Assembly: GCA_030063045.1 (NCBI GenBank)
Contig: JAQSEB010000107.1
Location: 744,001 to 808,000, forward strand
Direction: 5' to 3'
From: Pratylenchus scribneri
Lineage: Eukaryota > Nematoda > Chromadorea > Rhabditida > Pratylenchidae
Length of the DNA stretch: 64,000 nt
A program made the position numbers and the translations under genes. The notes under the pieces are model-generated. The model ran no database searches, was not told the DNA's origin, and worked only from the letters and a program-made list of their open reading frames with translations. Positions 1-15,000 of the stretch are shown piece by piece; within the stretch, counting starts at the first letter, position 1; every line of letters begins with the position of its first letter.

Positions 1-3000
1 CAGTAAAAATTAGAAGACAAATTTCATTGAGAATTTAATAAATTTAATTTTCTATTTCATTATATACCAATAGAATCTATCCTCTAATTTATAGTCGATT
101 GAAAATAATAAGAAAATATTTAAATTTGTATACAATAGGAAGTTCTAAATATTATGCCCATAGATAGCAGTAAAAATTAGAAGACAAATTTCATCAAGAA
201 TTTAATAAATTTAATTTTCTATTTCATTATATGCCAATAGAATCTATCCTCTAATTTATAGTCGACTGAAAATAATAAGAAAATATTTAAATTTGTATAC
301 ATAAGGAAGTTTTAAATATTATGCCCATAGATAGCAGTAAAAATTAGAAGACAAATTTCATTGAGAATTTAATAAATTTAATTTTCTATTTCATTATATA
401 CCAATAGAATCTATCCTCTAATTTATAGTCGATTGAAAATAATAAGAAAATATTTAAATTTGTATACAATAGGAAGTTCTAAATATTATGCCCATAGATA
501 GCAGTAAAAATTAGAAGACAAATTTCATCAAGAATTTAATAAATTTAATTTTCTATTTCATTATATGCCAATAGAATCTATCCTCTAATTTATAGTCGAC
601 TGAAAATAATAAGATAATATTTAAATTTGTATACATTAGAAAGTTTTAAATATTATGCCCATAGATAGCAGTAAAAATTAGAAGACAAATTTCATTGAGA
701 ATTTAATAAATTTAATTTTCTATTTCATTATATGCCAATAGAATCTATCCTCTAATTTATAGTCTATTCAAAATAATAAGAAAATATTTAAATTTGTATA
801 CATTAGAAAGTTCTAAATATTATGCCCATAGATAACAGTAAAAATTAGAAGACAAATTTCATTGAGAATTTAATAAATTTAATTTTCTATTTCATTATAT
901 GCCAATAGAATCTATCCTCTAATTTATAGTCGACTGAAAATAATAAGAAAATATTTAAATTTGTATACATTAGAAAGTTTTAAATATTATGCCCATAGAT
1001 AGCAGTAAAAATTAGAAGACAAATTTCATTGAGAATTTAATAAATTTAATTTTCTATTTCATTATATACCAATAGAATCTATCCTCTAATTTATAGTCGA
1101 TTGAAAATAATAAGAAAATATTTAAATTTGTATACAATAGGAAGTTCTAAATATTATGCCCATAGATAGCAGTAAAAATTAGAAGACAAATTTCATCAAG
1201 AATTTAATAAATTTAATTTTCTATTTCATTATATGCCAATAGAATCTATCCTCTAATTTATAGTCGACTGAAAATAATAAGAAAATATTTAAATTTGTAT
1301 ACATAAGAAAGTTCTAAATATTATGCCCAAAGATAGCAGTAAAAATTAGAAGACAAATTTCATTGAGAATTTATTAAATTTAATTTTCTATTTCATTATA
1401 TATCAATAGAATCTATCCTCTAATTTATAGTCGATTGAAAATAATAAGAAAATATTTAAATTTGTATACAATAGGAAGTTCTAAATATTATGCCCATAGA
1501 TAGCAGTAAAAATTAGATGACAAATTTCATTGAGAATTTAATAAATTTAATTTTCTATTTCATTTTATGCCAATAGAATCTATCCTCTAATTTATAGTCG
1601 ACTGAAAATAATAAGAAAATATTTAAATTTGTATACATTAGAAAGTTCTAAATATTATGCCCATAGATAGCAGAAAAAATTAGATGACAAATTTCATTGA
1701 GAATTTAATAAATTTAATTTTCTATTTCATTATATGCCAATAGAATCTATCCTCTAATTTATAGTCGACTGAAAATAATAAGAAAATATTTAAATTTGTA
1801 TACATTAGAAAGTTCTAAATATTATGCCCATAGATAGCAGTAAAAATTAGAAGACAAATTTCATCAAGAATTTAATAAATTTAATTTTCTATTTCATTAT
1901 ATGCCAATAGAATCTATCCTCTAATTTATAGTCGATTGAAAATAATAAGAAAATATTTAAATTTGTATACATTAGAAAGTTCTAAATATTATGCCCATAG
2001 AGAGCAGTAAAAATTAGAAGACAAATTTCATCAAGAATTTAATAAATTTAATTTTCTATTTCATTATATGCCAATAGAATCTATCCTCTAATTTATAGTC
2101 GACTGAAAATAATAAGAAAATATTTAAATTTGTATACATTAGAAAGTTCTAAATATTATGTCCATAGATAGCAGAAAAAAATTAGATGACAAATTTCATT
2201 GAGAATTTAATAAATTTAATTTTCTATTTCATTATATGCCAATAGAATCTATCCTCTAATTTATAGTCGACTGAAAATAATAAGAAAATATTTAAATTTG
2301 TATACATTAGAAAGTTCTAAATATTAGGCCCATAGATAGCAGAAAAAATTAGATGACAAATTTCATTGAGAATTTAATAAATTTAATTTCTATTTCATTA
2401 TATGCCAATAGAATCTATCCTCTAATTTATAGTCGACTGAAAATAATAAGAAAATATTTAAATTTGTATACATTAGAAAGTTCTAAATATTATGCCCATA
2501 GATAGCAGAAAAAATTAGATGACAAATTTCATTGAGAATTTAATAAATTTAATTTTCTATTTCATTATATGCCAATAGAATCTATCCTCTAATTTATAGT
2601 CGACTGAAAATAATAAGAAAATATTTAAATTTGTATACATTAGAAAGTTCTAAATATTATGCCCATAGATAGCAGAAAAAATTAGATGACAAATTTCATT
2701 GAGAATTTAATAAATTTAATTTTCTATTTCATTATATGCCAATCGAATCTATCATCTAATTTATAGTCTATTCAAAATAATAAGAAAATATTTAAATTTG
2801 TATACATTAGAAAGTTCTAAATATTATGCCCATAGATAGCAGAAAAAATTAGATGACAAATTTCATTGAGAATTTAATAAATTTAATTTTCTATTTCATT
2901 ATATGCCAATAGAATCTATCCTCTAATTTATAGTCGACTGAAAATAATAAGAAAATATTTAAATTTGTATACATTAGAAAGTTCTAAATATTATGCCCAT

Positions 3001-6000
3001 AGATAGCAGAAAAAATTAGATGACAAATTTCATTGAGAATTTAATAAATTTAATTTTCTATTTCATTATATGCCAATCGAATCTATCATCTAATTTATAG
3101 TCTATTCAAAATAATAAGAAAATATTTAAATTTGTATACATTAGAAAGTTCTAAATAATATGCCCATAGATAGCAGTAAAAATTAGAAGATAAATTTCAT
3201 CAAGAATTTAATAAATTTAATTTTCTATTTCATTATATGCTAATAGAATCTATCCTCTAATTTATAGTCTATTCAAAATAATAAGAAAATATTTAAATTT
3301 GTATACATTAGAAAGTTCTAAATATTATGCCCATAGATAGCAGTAAAAATTAGAAGACAAATTTCATCAAGAATTTAATAAATTTAATTTTCTATTTGAT
3401 TATATGCCAATAGAATCTATCCTCTAATTTATAGTCGACTTAAAAATAATAAGAAAATATTTAAATTTGTATACATTAGAAAGTTCTAAATATTATGCCC
3501 ATAGAGAGCAATAAAAATTAGAAGACAAATTTCATCAAGAATTAAAAAAAAATAATTTTCTATTTCATTATATGCCAATAGAATCTATCCTCTAATTTAT
3601 AGTCGATTGAAAATAATAAGAAAATATTTAAATTTGTATACATTAGAAAGTTCTAAATATTATGCCCATAGAGAGCAGTAAAAATTAGAAGACAAATTTC
3701 ATCAAGAATTTAATAAATTTAATTTTCTATTTCATTATATGCCAATAGAATCTATCCTCTAATTTATAGTCGACTGAAAATAATAAGAAAATATTTAAAT
3801 TTGTATACATTAGAAAGTTCTAAATATTATGTCCATAGATAGCAGAAAAAAATTAGATGACAAATTTCATTGAGAATTTAATAAATTTAATTTTCTATTT
3901 CATTATATGCCAATAGAATCTATCCTCTAATTTATAGTCGACTGAAAATAATAAGAAAATATTTAAATTTGTATACATTAGAAAGTTCTAAATATTAGGC
4001 CCATAGATAGCAGAAAAAATTAGATGACAAATTTCATTGAGAATTTAATAAATTTAATTTCTATTTCATTATATGCCAATAGAATCTATCCTCTAATTTA
4101 TAGTCGACTGAAAATAATAAGAAAATATTTAAATTTGTATACATTAGAAAGTTCTAAATATTATGCCCATAGATAGCAGAAAAAATTAGATGACAAATTT
4201 CATTGAGAATTTAATAAATTTAATTTTCTATTTCATTATATGCCAATAGAATCTATCCTCTAATTTATAGTCGACTGAAAATAATAAGAAAATATTTAAA
4301 TTTGTATACATTAGAAAGTTCTAAATATTATGCCCATAGATAGCAGAAAAAATTAGATGACAAATTTCATTGAGAATTTAATAAATTTAATTTTCTATTT
4401 CATTATATGCCAATCGAATCTATCATCTAATTTATAGTCTATTCAAAATAATAAGAAAATATTTAAATTTGTATACATTAGAAAGTTCTAAATATTATGC
4501 CCATAGATAGCAGAAAAAATTAGATGACAAATTTCATTGAGAATTTAATAAATTTAATTTTCTATTTCATTATATGCCAATAGAATCTATCCTCTAATTT
4601 ATAGTCGACTGAAAATAATAAGAAAATATTTAAATTTGTATACATTAGAAAGTTCTAAATATTATGCCCATAGATAGCAGAAAAAATTAGATGAAAAATT
4701 TCATTGAGAATTTAATAAATTTAATTTTCTATTTCATTATATGCCAATCGAATCTATCATCTAATTTATAGTCTATTCAAAATAATAAGAAAATATTTAA
4801 ATTTGTATACATTAGAAAGGTCTAAATAATATGCCCATAGATAGCAGTAAAAATTAGAAGATAAATTTCATCAAGAATTTAATAAATTTAATTTTCTATT
4901 TCATTATATGCTAATAGAATCTATCCTCTAATTTATAGTCTATTCAAAATAATAAGAAAATATTTAAATTTGTATACATTAGAAAGTTCTAAATATTATG
5001 CCCATAGATAGCAGTAAAAATTAGAAGACAAATTTCATCAAGAATTTAATAAATTTAATTTTCTATTTCATTATATGCCAATAGAATCTATCCTCTAATT
5101 TATAGTCGACTTAAAAATAATAAGAAAATATTTAAATTTGTATACATTAGAAAGTTCTAAATATTATGCCCATAGAGAGCAATAAAAATTAGAAGACAAA
5201 TTTCATCAAGAATTTAAAAAAAATAATTTTCTATTTCATTATATGCCAATAGAATCTATCCTCTAATTTATAGTCGACTGAAAATAATAAGAAAATATTT
5301 AAATTTGTATACATTAGAAAGTTCTAAATATTATGCCCATAGATAGCAGAAAAAATTAGATGACAAATTTCATTGAGAATTTAATAAATTTAATTTTCTA
5401 TTTCATTATATGCCAATAGAATCTATCCTCTAATTTATAGTCGACTTAAAAATAATAAGAAAATATTTAAATTTGTATACATTAGAAAGTTCTAAATATT
5501 ATGCCCATAGAGAGCAATAAAAATTAGAAGACAAATTTCATCAAGAATTTAATAAATTTAATTTTCTATTTCATTATATGCCAATAGAATCTATCCTCTA
5601 ATTTATAGTCTATTCAAAATAATAAGAAAATATTTAAATTTGTATACATTAGAAAGTTTTAAATATTATGCCCATAGATAGCAGTAAAAATTAGAAGACA
5701 AATTTCATTGAGAATTTAATAAATTTAATTTTCTATTTCATTATATACCAATAGAATCTATCCTCTAATTTATAGTCGATTGAAAATAATAAGAAAATAT
5801 TTAAATTTGTATACAATAGGAAGTTCTAAATATTATGCCCATAGATAGCAGTAAAAATTAGAAGACAAATTTCATCAAGAATTTAATAAATTTAATTTTC
5901 TATTTCATTATATGCCAATAGAATCTATCCTCTAATTTATAGTCGACTGAAAATAATAAGAAAATATTTAAATTTGTATACATTAGAAAGTTCTAAATAT

Positions 6001-9000
6001 TATGCCCATAGATAGCAGTAAAAATTAGAAGACAAATTTCATTGAGAATTTAATAAATTTAATTTTCTATTTCATTATATACCAATAGAATCTATCCTCT
6101 AATTTATAGTCGATTGAAAATAATAAGAAAATATTTAAATTTGTATACAATAAGAAGTTCTAAATATTATGCCCATAGATAGCAGTAAAAATTAGATGAC
6201 AAATTTCATTGAGAATTTAATAAATTTAATTTTCTATTTCATTTTATGCCAATAGAATCTATCCTCTAATTTATAGTCGACTGAAAATAATAAGAAAATA
6301 TTTAAATTTGTATACATTAGAAAGTTCTAAATATTATGCCCATAGATAGCAGAAAAAATTAGATGACAAATTTCATTGAGAATTTAATAAATTTAATTTC
6401 TATTTCATTATATGCCAATAGAATCTATCCTCTAATTTATAGTCGACTGAAAATAATAAGAAAATATTTAAATTTGTATACATTAGAAAGTTCTAAATAT
6501 TATGCCCATAGATAGCAGAAAAAATTAGATGACAAATTTCATTGAGAATTTAATAAATTTAATTTTCTATTTCATTATATGCCAATAGAATCTATCCTCT
6601 AATTTATAGTCGACTGAAAATAATAAGAAAATATTTAAATTTGTATACATTAGAAAGTTCTAAATATTATGCCCATAGATAGCAGAAAAAATTAGATGAC
6701 AAATTTCATTGAGAATTTAATAAATTTAATTTTCTATTTCATTATATGCCAATCGAATCTATCATCTAATTTATAGTCTATTCAAAATAATAAGAAAATA
6801 TTTAAATTTGTATACATTAGAAAGTTCTAAATATTATGCCCATAGATAGCAGAAAAAATTAGATGACAAATTTCATTGAGAATTTAATAAATTTAATTTT
6901 CTATTTCATTATATGCCAATAGAATCTATCCTCTAATTTATAGTCGACTGAAAATAATAAGAAAATATTTAAATTTGTATACATTAGAAAGTTCTAAATA
7001 ATATGCCCATAGATAGCAGAAAAAATTAGATGACAAATTTCATTGAGAATTTAATAAATTTAATTTTCTATTTCATTATATGCCAATAGAATCTATCCTC
7101 TAATTTATAGTCGACTGAAAATAATAAGAAAATATTTAAATTTGTATACATTAGAAAGTTCTAAATAATATGCCCATAGATAGCAGAAAAAATTAGATGA
7201 CAAATTTCATTGAGAATTTAATAAATTTAATTTTCTATTTCATTATATGCCAATAGAATCTATCCTCTAATTTATAGTCGACTGAAAATAATAAGAAAAT
7301 ATTTAAATTTGTATACATTAGAAAGTTCTAAATAATATGCCCATAGATAGCAGTAAAAATTAGAAGATAAATTTCATCAAGAATTTAATAAATTTAATTT
7401 TCTATTTCATTATATGCCAATAGAATCTATCCTCTAATTTATAGTCGACTGAAAATAATAAGAAAATATTTAAATTTGTATACATTAGAAAGTTTCAAAT
7501 ATTATGCCCATAGATAGCAGTAAAAATTAGAAGACAAATTTCATCAAGAATTTAATAAATTTAATTTTCTATTTCATTATATGCCAATAGAATCTATCCT
7601 CTAATTTATAGTCGACTGAAAATAATAAGAAAATATTTAAATTTGTATACATTAGAAAGTTTCAAATATTATGCCCATAGATAGCAGTAAAAATTAGAAG
7701 ACAAATTTCATTGAGAATTTAATAAATTTAATTTTCTATTTCATTATATACCAATAGAATCTATCCTCTAATTTATAGTCAACTGAAAATAATAAGAAAA
7801 TATTTAAATTTGTATACATTAGAAAGTTCTAAATATTATGCCCATAGATAGCAGAAAAAATTAGAAGACAAATTTCATTGAGAATTTAATAAATTTAATA
7901 TTCTATTTCATTATATTCCAATAGAATCTATCCTCTAATTTATAGTCGACTGAAAATAATAAGAAAATATTTAAATTTGTATACATTAGTAAGTTCTAAA
8001 TATTATGCCCATAGAGAACAATAAAAATTAGAAGACAAATTTCATCAAGAATTTAAAAAAAATAATTTTCTATTTCATTATATGCCAATAGAATCTATCC
8101 TCTAATTTATAGTCGACTGAAAATAATAAGAAAATATTTAAATTTGTATACATTAGAAAGTTCTAAATATTATGCCCATAGATAGCAGAAAAAATTAGAT
8201 GACAAATTTCATTGAGAATTTAATAAATTTAATTTTCTATTTCATTATATGCCAATAGAATCTATCCTCTAATTTATAGTCGACTTAAAAATAATAAGAA
8301 AATATTTAAATTTGTATACATTAGAAAGTTCTAAATATTATGCCCATAGAGAGCAATAAAAATTAGAAGACAAATTTCATCAAGAATTTAATAAATTTAA
8401 TTTTCTATTTCATTATATGCCAATAGAATCTATCCTCTAATTTATAGTCTATTCAAAATAATAAGAAAATATTTAAATTTGTATACATTAGAAAGTTTTA
8501 AATATTATGCCCATAGATAGCAGTAAAAATTAGAAGACAAATTTCATTGAGAATTTAATAAATTTAATTTTCTATTTCATTATATACGAATAGAATCTAT
8601 CCTCTAATTTATAGTCGATTGAAAATAATAAGAAAATATTTAAATTTGTATACAATAGGAAGTTCTAAATATTATGCCCATAGATAGCAGTAAAAATTAG
8701 AAGACAAATTTCATCAAGAATTTAATAAATTTAATTTTCTATTTCATTATATGCCAATAGAATCTATCCTCTAATTTATAGTCGACTGAAAATAATAAGA
8801 AAATATTTAAATTTGTATACATTAGAAAGTTCTAAATATTATGCCCATAGATAGCAGTAAAAATTAGAAGACAAATTTCATCAAGAATTTAATAAATTTA
8901 ATTTTCTATTTCATTATATGCCAATAGAATCTATCCTCTAATTTATAGTCGACTGAAAATAATAAGAAAATATTTAAATTTGTATACATTAGAAAGTTCT

Positions 9001-12000
9001 AAATATTATGCCCATAGATAGCAGTAAAAATTAGAAGACAAATTTCATTGAGAATTTAATAAATTTAATTTTCTATTTCATTATATACCAATAGAATCTA
9101 TCCTCTAATTTATAGTCGATTGAAAATAATAAGAAAATATTTAAATTTGTATACAATAGGAAGTTCTAAATATTATGCCCATAGATAGCAGAAAAAATTA
9201 GATGACAAATTTCATTGAGAATTTAATAAATTTAATTTCTATTTCATTATATGCCAATAGAATCTATCCTCTAATTTATAGTCGACTGAAAATAATAAGA
9301 AAATATTTAAATTTGTATACATTAGAAAGTTCTAAATATTATGCCCATAGATAGCAGAAAAAATTAGATGACAAATTTCATTGAGAATTTAATAAATTTA
9401 ATTTTCTATTTCATTATATGCCAATAGAATCTATCCTCTAATTTATAGTCGACTGAAAATAATAAGAAAATATTTAAATTTGTATACATTAGAAAGTTCT
9501 AAATATTATGCCCATAGATAGCAGAAAAAATTAGATGACAAATTTCATTAAGAATTTAATAAATTTAATTTTCTATTTCATTATATGCCAATCGAATCTA
9601 TCATCTAATTTATAGTCTATTCAAAATAATAAGAAAATATTTAAATTTGTATACATTAGAAAGTTCTAAATATTATGCCCATAGATAGCAGAAAAAATTA
9701 GATGACAAATTTCATTGAGAATTTAATAAATTTAATTTTCTATTTCATTATATGCCAATAGAATCTATCCTCTAATTTATAGTCGACTGAAAATAATAAG
9801 AAAATATTTAAATTTGTATACATTAGAAAGTTCTAAATAATATGCCCATAGATAGCAGAAAAAATTAGATGACAAATTTCATTGAGAATTTAATAAATTT
9901 AATTTTCTATTTCATTATATGCCAATAGAATCTATCCTCTAATTTATAGTCGACTGAAAATAATAAGAAAATATTTAAATTTGTATACATTAGAAAGTTC
10001 TAAATAATATGCCCATAGATAGCAGAAAAAATTAGATGACAAATTTCATTGAGAATTTAATAAATTTAATTTTCTATTTCATTATGTGCCAATAGAATCT
10101 ATCCTCTAATTTATAGTCGACTGAAAATAATAAGAAAATATTTAAATTTGTATACATTAGAAAGTTCTAAATAATATGCCCATAGATAGCAGTAAAAATT
10201 AGAAGATAAATTTCATCAAGAATTTAATAAATTTAATTTTCTATTTCATTATATGCCAATAGAATCTATCCTCTAATTTATAGTCGACTGAAAATAATAA
10301 GAAAATATTTAAATTTGTATACATTAGAAAGTTTCAAATATTATGCCCATAGATAGCAGTAAAAATTAGAAGACAAATTTCATCAAGAATTTAATAAATT
10401 TAATTTTCTATTTCATTATATGCCAATAGAATCTATCCTCTAATTTATAGTCGACTGAAAATAATAAGAAAATATTTAAATTTGTATACATTAGAAAGTT
10501 CTAAATATTATGCCCATAGATAGCAGTAAAAATTAGAAGACAAATTTCATCAAGAATTTAATAAATTTAATTTTCTATTTCATTATATGCCAATAGAATC
10601 TATCCTCTAATTTATAGTCGACTGAAAATAATAAGAAAATATTTAAATTTGTATACATTAGAAAGTTCTAAATAATATGCCCATAGATAGCAGTAAAAAT
10701 TAGAAGATAAATTTCATCAAGAATTTAATAAATTTAATTTTCTATTTCATTATATGCCAATAGAATCTATCCTCTAATTTATAGTCGACTGAAAATAATA
10801 AGAAAATATTTAAATTTGTATACATTAGAAAGTTCTAAATAATATGCCCATAGATAGCAGAAAAAATTAGATGACAAATTTCATTGAGAATTTAATAAAT
10901 TTAATTTTCTATTTCATTATATGCCAATAGAATCTATCCTCTAATTTATAGTCGACTGAAAATAATAAGAAAATATTTAAATTTGTATACATTAGAAAGT
11001 TCTAAATATTATGCCCATAGATAGCAGTAAAAATTAGAAGACAAATTTCATCAAGAATTTAATAAATTTAATTTTCTATTTCATTATATACCAATAGAAT
11101 CTATCCTCTAATTTATAGTCGACTGAAAATAATAAGAAAATATTTAAATTTGTATACATTAGAAAGTTCTAAATATTATGCCCATAGATAGCAGAAAAAA
11201 TTAGATGACAAATTTCATTGAGAATTTAATAAATTTAATTTTCTATTTCATTATATGCCAATAGAATCTATCCTCTAATTTATAGTCGACTGAAAATAAT
11301 AAGAAAATTTTTAAATTTGTATACATTAGAAAGTTCTAAATATTATGCCCATAGATAGCAGAAAAAATTAGATGACAAATTTCATTGAGAATTTAATAAA
11401 TTTAATTTTCTATTTCATTATATGCCAATCGAATCTATCATCTAATTTATAGTCTATTCAAAATAATAAGAAAATATTTAAATTTGTATACATTAGAAAG
11501 TTCTAAATATTATGCCCATAGATAGCAGAAAAAATTAGATGACAAATTTCATTGAGAATTTAATAAATTTAATTTTCTATTTCATTATATGCCAATAGAA
11601 TCTATCCTCTAATTTATAGTCGACTGAAAATAATAAGAAAATATTTAAATTTGTATATATTAGAAAGTTCTAAATAATATGCCCATAGATAGCAGAAAAA
11701 ATTAGATGACAAATTTCATTGAGAATTTAATAAATTTAATTTTCTATTTCATTATATGCCAATAGAATCTATCCTCTAATTTATAGTCGACTGAAAATAA
11801 TAAGAAAATATTTAAATTTGTATACATTAGAAAGTTCTAAATATTATGCCCATAGATAGCAGTAAAAATTAGAAGACAAATTTCATCAAGAATTTAATAA
11901 ATTTAATTTTCTATTTCATTATATGCCAATAGAATCTATCCTCTAATTTATAGTCTATTCAAAAATAAGAAAATATTTAAATTTGTATACATTAGAAAGT

Positions 12001-15000
12001 TCTAAATATTATGCCCATAGATAGCAGTAAAAATTAGAAGACAAATTTCATCAAGAATTTAATAAATTTAATTTTCTATTTCATTATATGCCAATAGAAT
12101 CTATCCTCTAATTTATAGTCGACTGAAAATAATAAGAAAATATTTAAATTTGTATACATTAGAAAGTTTTAAATATTATGCCCATAGATAGCAGTAAAAA
12201 TTAGAAGACAAATTTCATTGAGAATTTAATAAATTTAATTTTCTATTTCATTATATACCAATAGAATCTATCCTCTAATTTATAGTCGATTGAAAATATT
12301 AAGAAAATATTTAAATTTGTACACATTAGAAAGTTCTAAATATTATGCCCATAGATAGCAGTAAAAATTAGAAGACAAATTTCATCAAGAATTTAATAAA
12401 TTTAATTTTCTATTTCATTATATACCAATAGAATCTATCCTCTAATTTATAGTCGACTGAAAATAATAAGAAAATATTTAAATTTGTATACATTAGAAAG
12501 TTCTAAATATTATGTCCATAGATAGCAGAAAAAATTAGATGACAAATTTCATTGAGAATTTAATAAATTTAATTTTCTATTTCATTATATGCCAATAGAA
12601 TCTATCCTCTAATTTATAGTCGACTGAAAATAATAAGAAAATATTTAAATTTGTATACATTAGAAAGTTCTAAATAATATGCCCATAGATAGCAGAAAAA
12701 ATTAGATGACAAATTTCATTGAGAATTTAATAAATTTAATTTTCTATTTCATTATATGCCAATAGAATCTATCCTCTAATTTATAGTCGACTGAAAATAA
12801 TAAGAAAATATTTAAATTTGTATACATTAGAAAGTTCTAAATAATATGCCCATAGATAGCAGAAAAAATTAGATGACAAATTTCATTGAGAATTTAATAA
12901 ATTTAATTTTCTATTTCATTATATGCCAATAGAATCTATCCTCTAATTTATAGTCGACTGAAAATAATAAGAAAATATTTAAATTTGTATACATTAGAAA
13001 GTTTTAAATATTATGCCCATAGATAGCAGTAAAAATTAGAAGACAAATTTCATTGAGAATTTAATAAATTTAATTTTCTATTTCATTATATACCAATAGA
13101 ATCTATCCTCTAATTTATAGTCGATTGAAAATATTAAGAAAATATTTAAATTTGTATACATTAGAAAGTTCTAAATATTATGCCCATAGATAGCAGTAAA
13201 AATTAGAAGACAAATTTCATCAAGAATTTAATAAATTTAATTTTCTATTTCATTATATGCCAATAGAATCTATCCTCTAATTTATAGTCGACTGAAAATA
13301 ATAAGAAAATATTTAAATTTGTATACATAAGAAAGTTCTAAATATTATGCCCATAGATAGCAGTAAAAATTAGAAGACAAATTTCATCAAGAATTTAATA
13401 AATTTAATTTTCTATTTCATTATATGCCAATAGAATCTATCCTCTAATTTATAGTCGACTGAAAATAATAAGAAAATATTTAAATTTGTATACATTAGAA
13501 AGTTCTAAATATTATGTCCATAGATAGCAGAAAAAATTAGATGACAAATTTCATTGAGAATTTAATAAATTTAATTTTCTATTTCATTATATGCCAATAG
13601 AATCTATCCTCTAATTTATAGTCGACTGAAAATAATAAGAAAATATTTAAATTTGTATACATTAGAAAGTTTTAAATATTATGCCCATAGATAGCAGTAA
13701 AAATTAGAAGACAAATTTCATTGAGAATTTAATAAATTTAATTTTCTATTTCATTATATACCAATAGAATCTATCCTCTAATTTATAGTCGATTGAAAAT
13801 ATTAAGAAAATATTTAAATTTGTATACATTAGAAAGTTCTAAATATTATGCCCATAGATAGCAGTAAAAATTAGAAGACAAATTTCATCAAGAATTTAAT
13901 AAATTTAATTTTCTATTTCATTATATGCCAATAGAATCTATCCTCTAATTTATAGTCGACTGAAAATAATAAGAAAATATTTAAATTTGTATACATAAGA
14001 AAGTTCTAAATATTATGCCCATAGATAGCAGTAAAAATTAGAAGACAAATTTCATCAAGAATTTAATAAATTTAATTTTCTATTTCATTATATGCCAATA
14101 GAATCTATCCTCTAATTTATAGTCGACTGAAAATAATAAGAAAATATTTAAATTTGTATACATTAGAAAGTTCTAAATATTATGTCCATAGATAGCAGAA
14201 AAAATTAGATGACAAATTTCATTGAGAATTTAATAAATTTAATTTTCTATTTCATTATATGCCAATAGAATCTATCCTCTAATTTATAGTCGACTGAAAA
14301 TAATAAGAAAATATTTAAATTTGTATACATTAGAAAGTTCTAAATATTATGTCCATAGATAGCAGAAAAAATTAGATGACAAATTTCATTGAGAATTTAA
14401 TAAATTTAATTTTCTATTTCATTTTATGCCAATAGAATCTATCCTCTAATTTATAGTCGATTGAAAATAATAAGAAAATATTTAAATTTGTATACAATAG
14501 GAAGTTCTAAATATTATGCCCATAGATAGCAGTAAAAATTAGATGACAAATTTCATTGAGAATTTAATAAATTTAATTTTCTATTTCATTTTATGCCAAT
14601 AGAATCTATCCTCTAATTTATAGTCGACTGAAAATAATAAGAAAATATTTAAATTTGTATACATTAGAAAGTTTTAAATATTATGCCCATAGATAGCAGT
14701 AAAAATTAGAAGACAAATTTCATTGAGAATTTAATAAATTTAATTTTCTATTTCATTATATACCAATAGAATCTATCCTCTAATTTATAGTCGATTGAAA
14801 ATATTAAGAAAATATTTAAATTTGTATACATTAGAAAGTTCTAAATATTATGCCCATAGATAGCAGTAAAAATTAGAAGACAAATTTCATCAAGAATTTA
14901 ATAAATTTAATTTTCTATTTCATTATATGCCAATAGAATCTATCCTCTAATTTATAGTCGACTGAAAATAATAAGAAAATATTTAAATTTGTATACATAA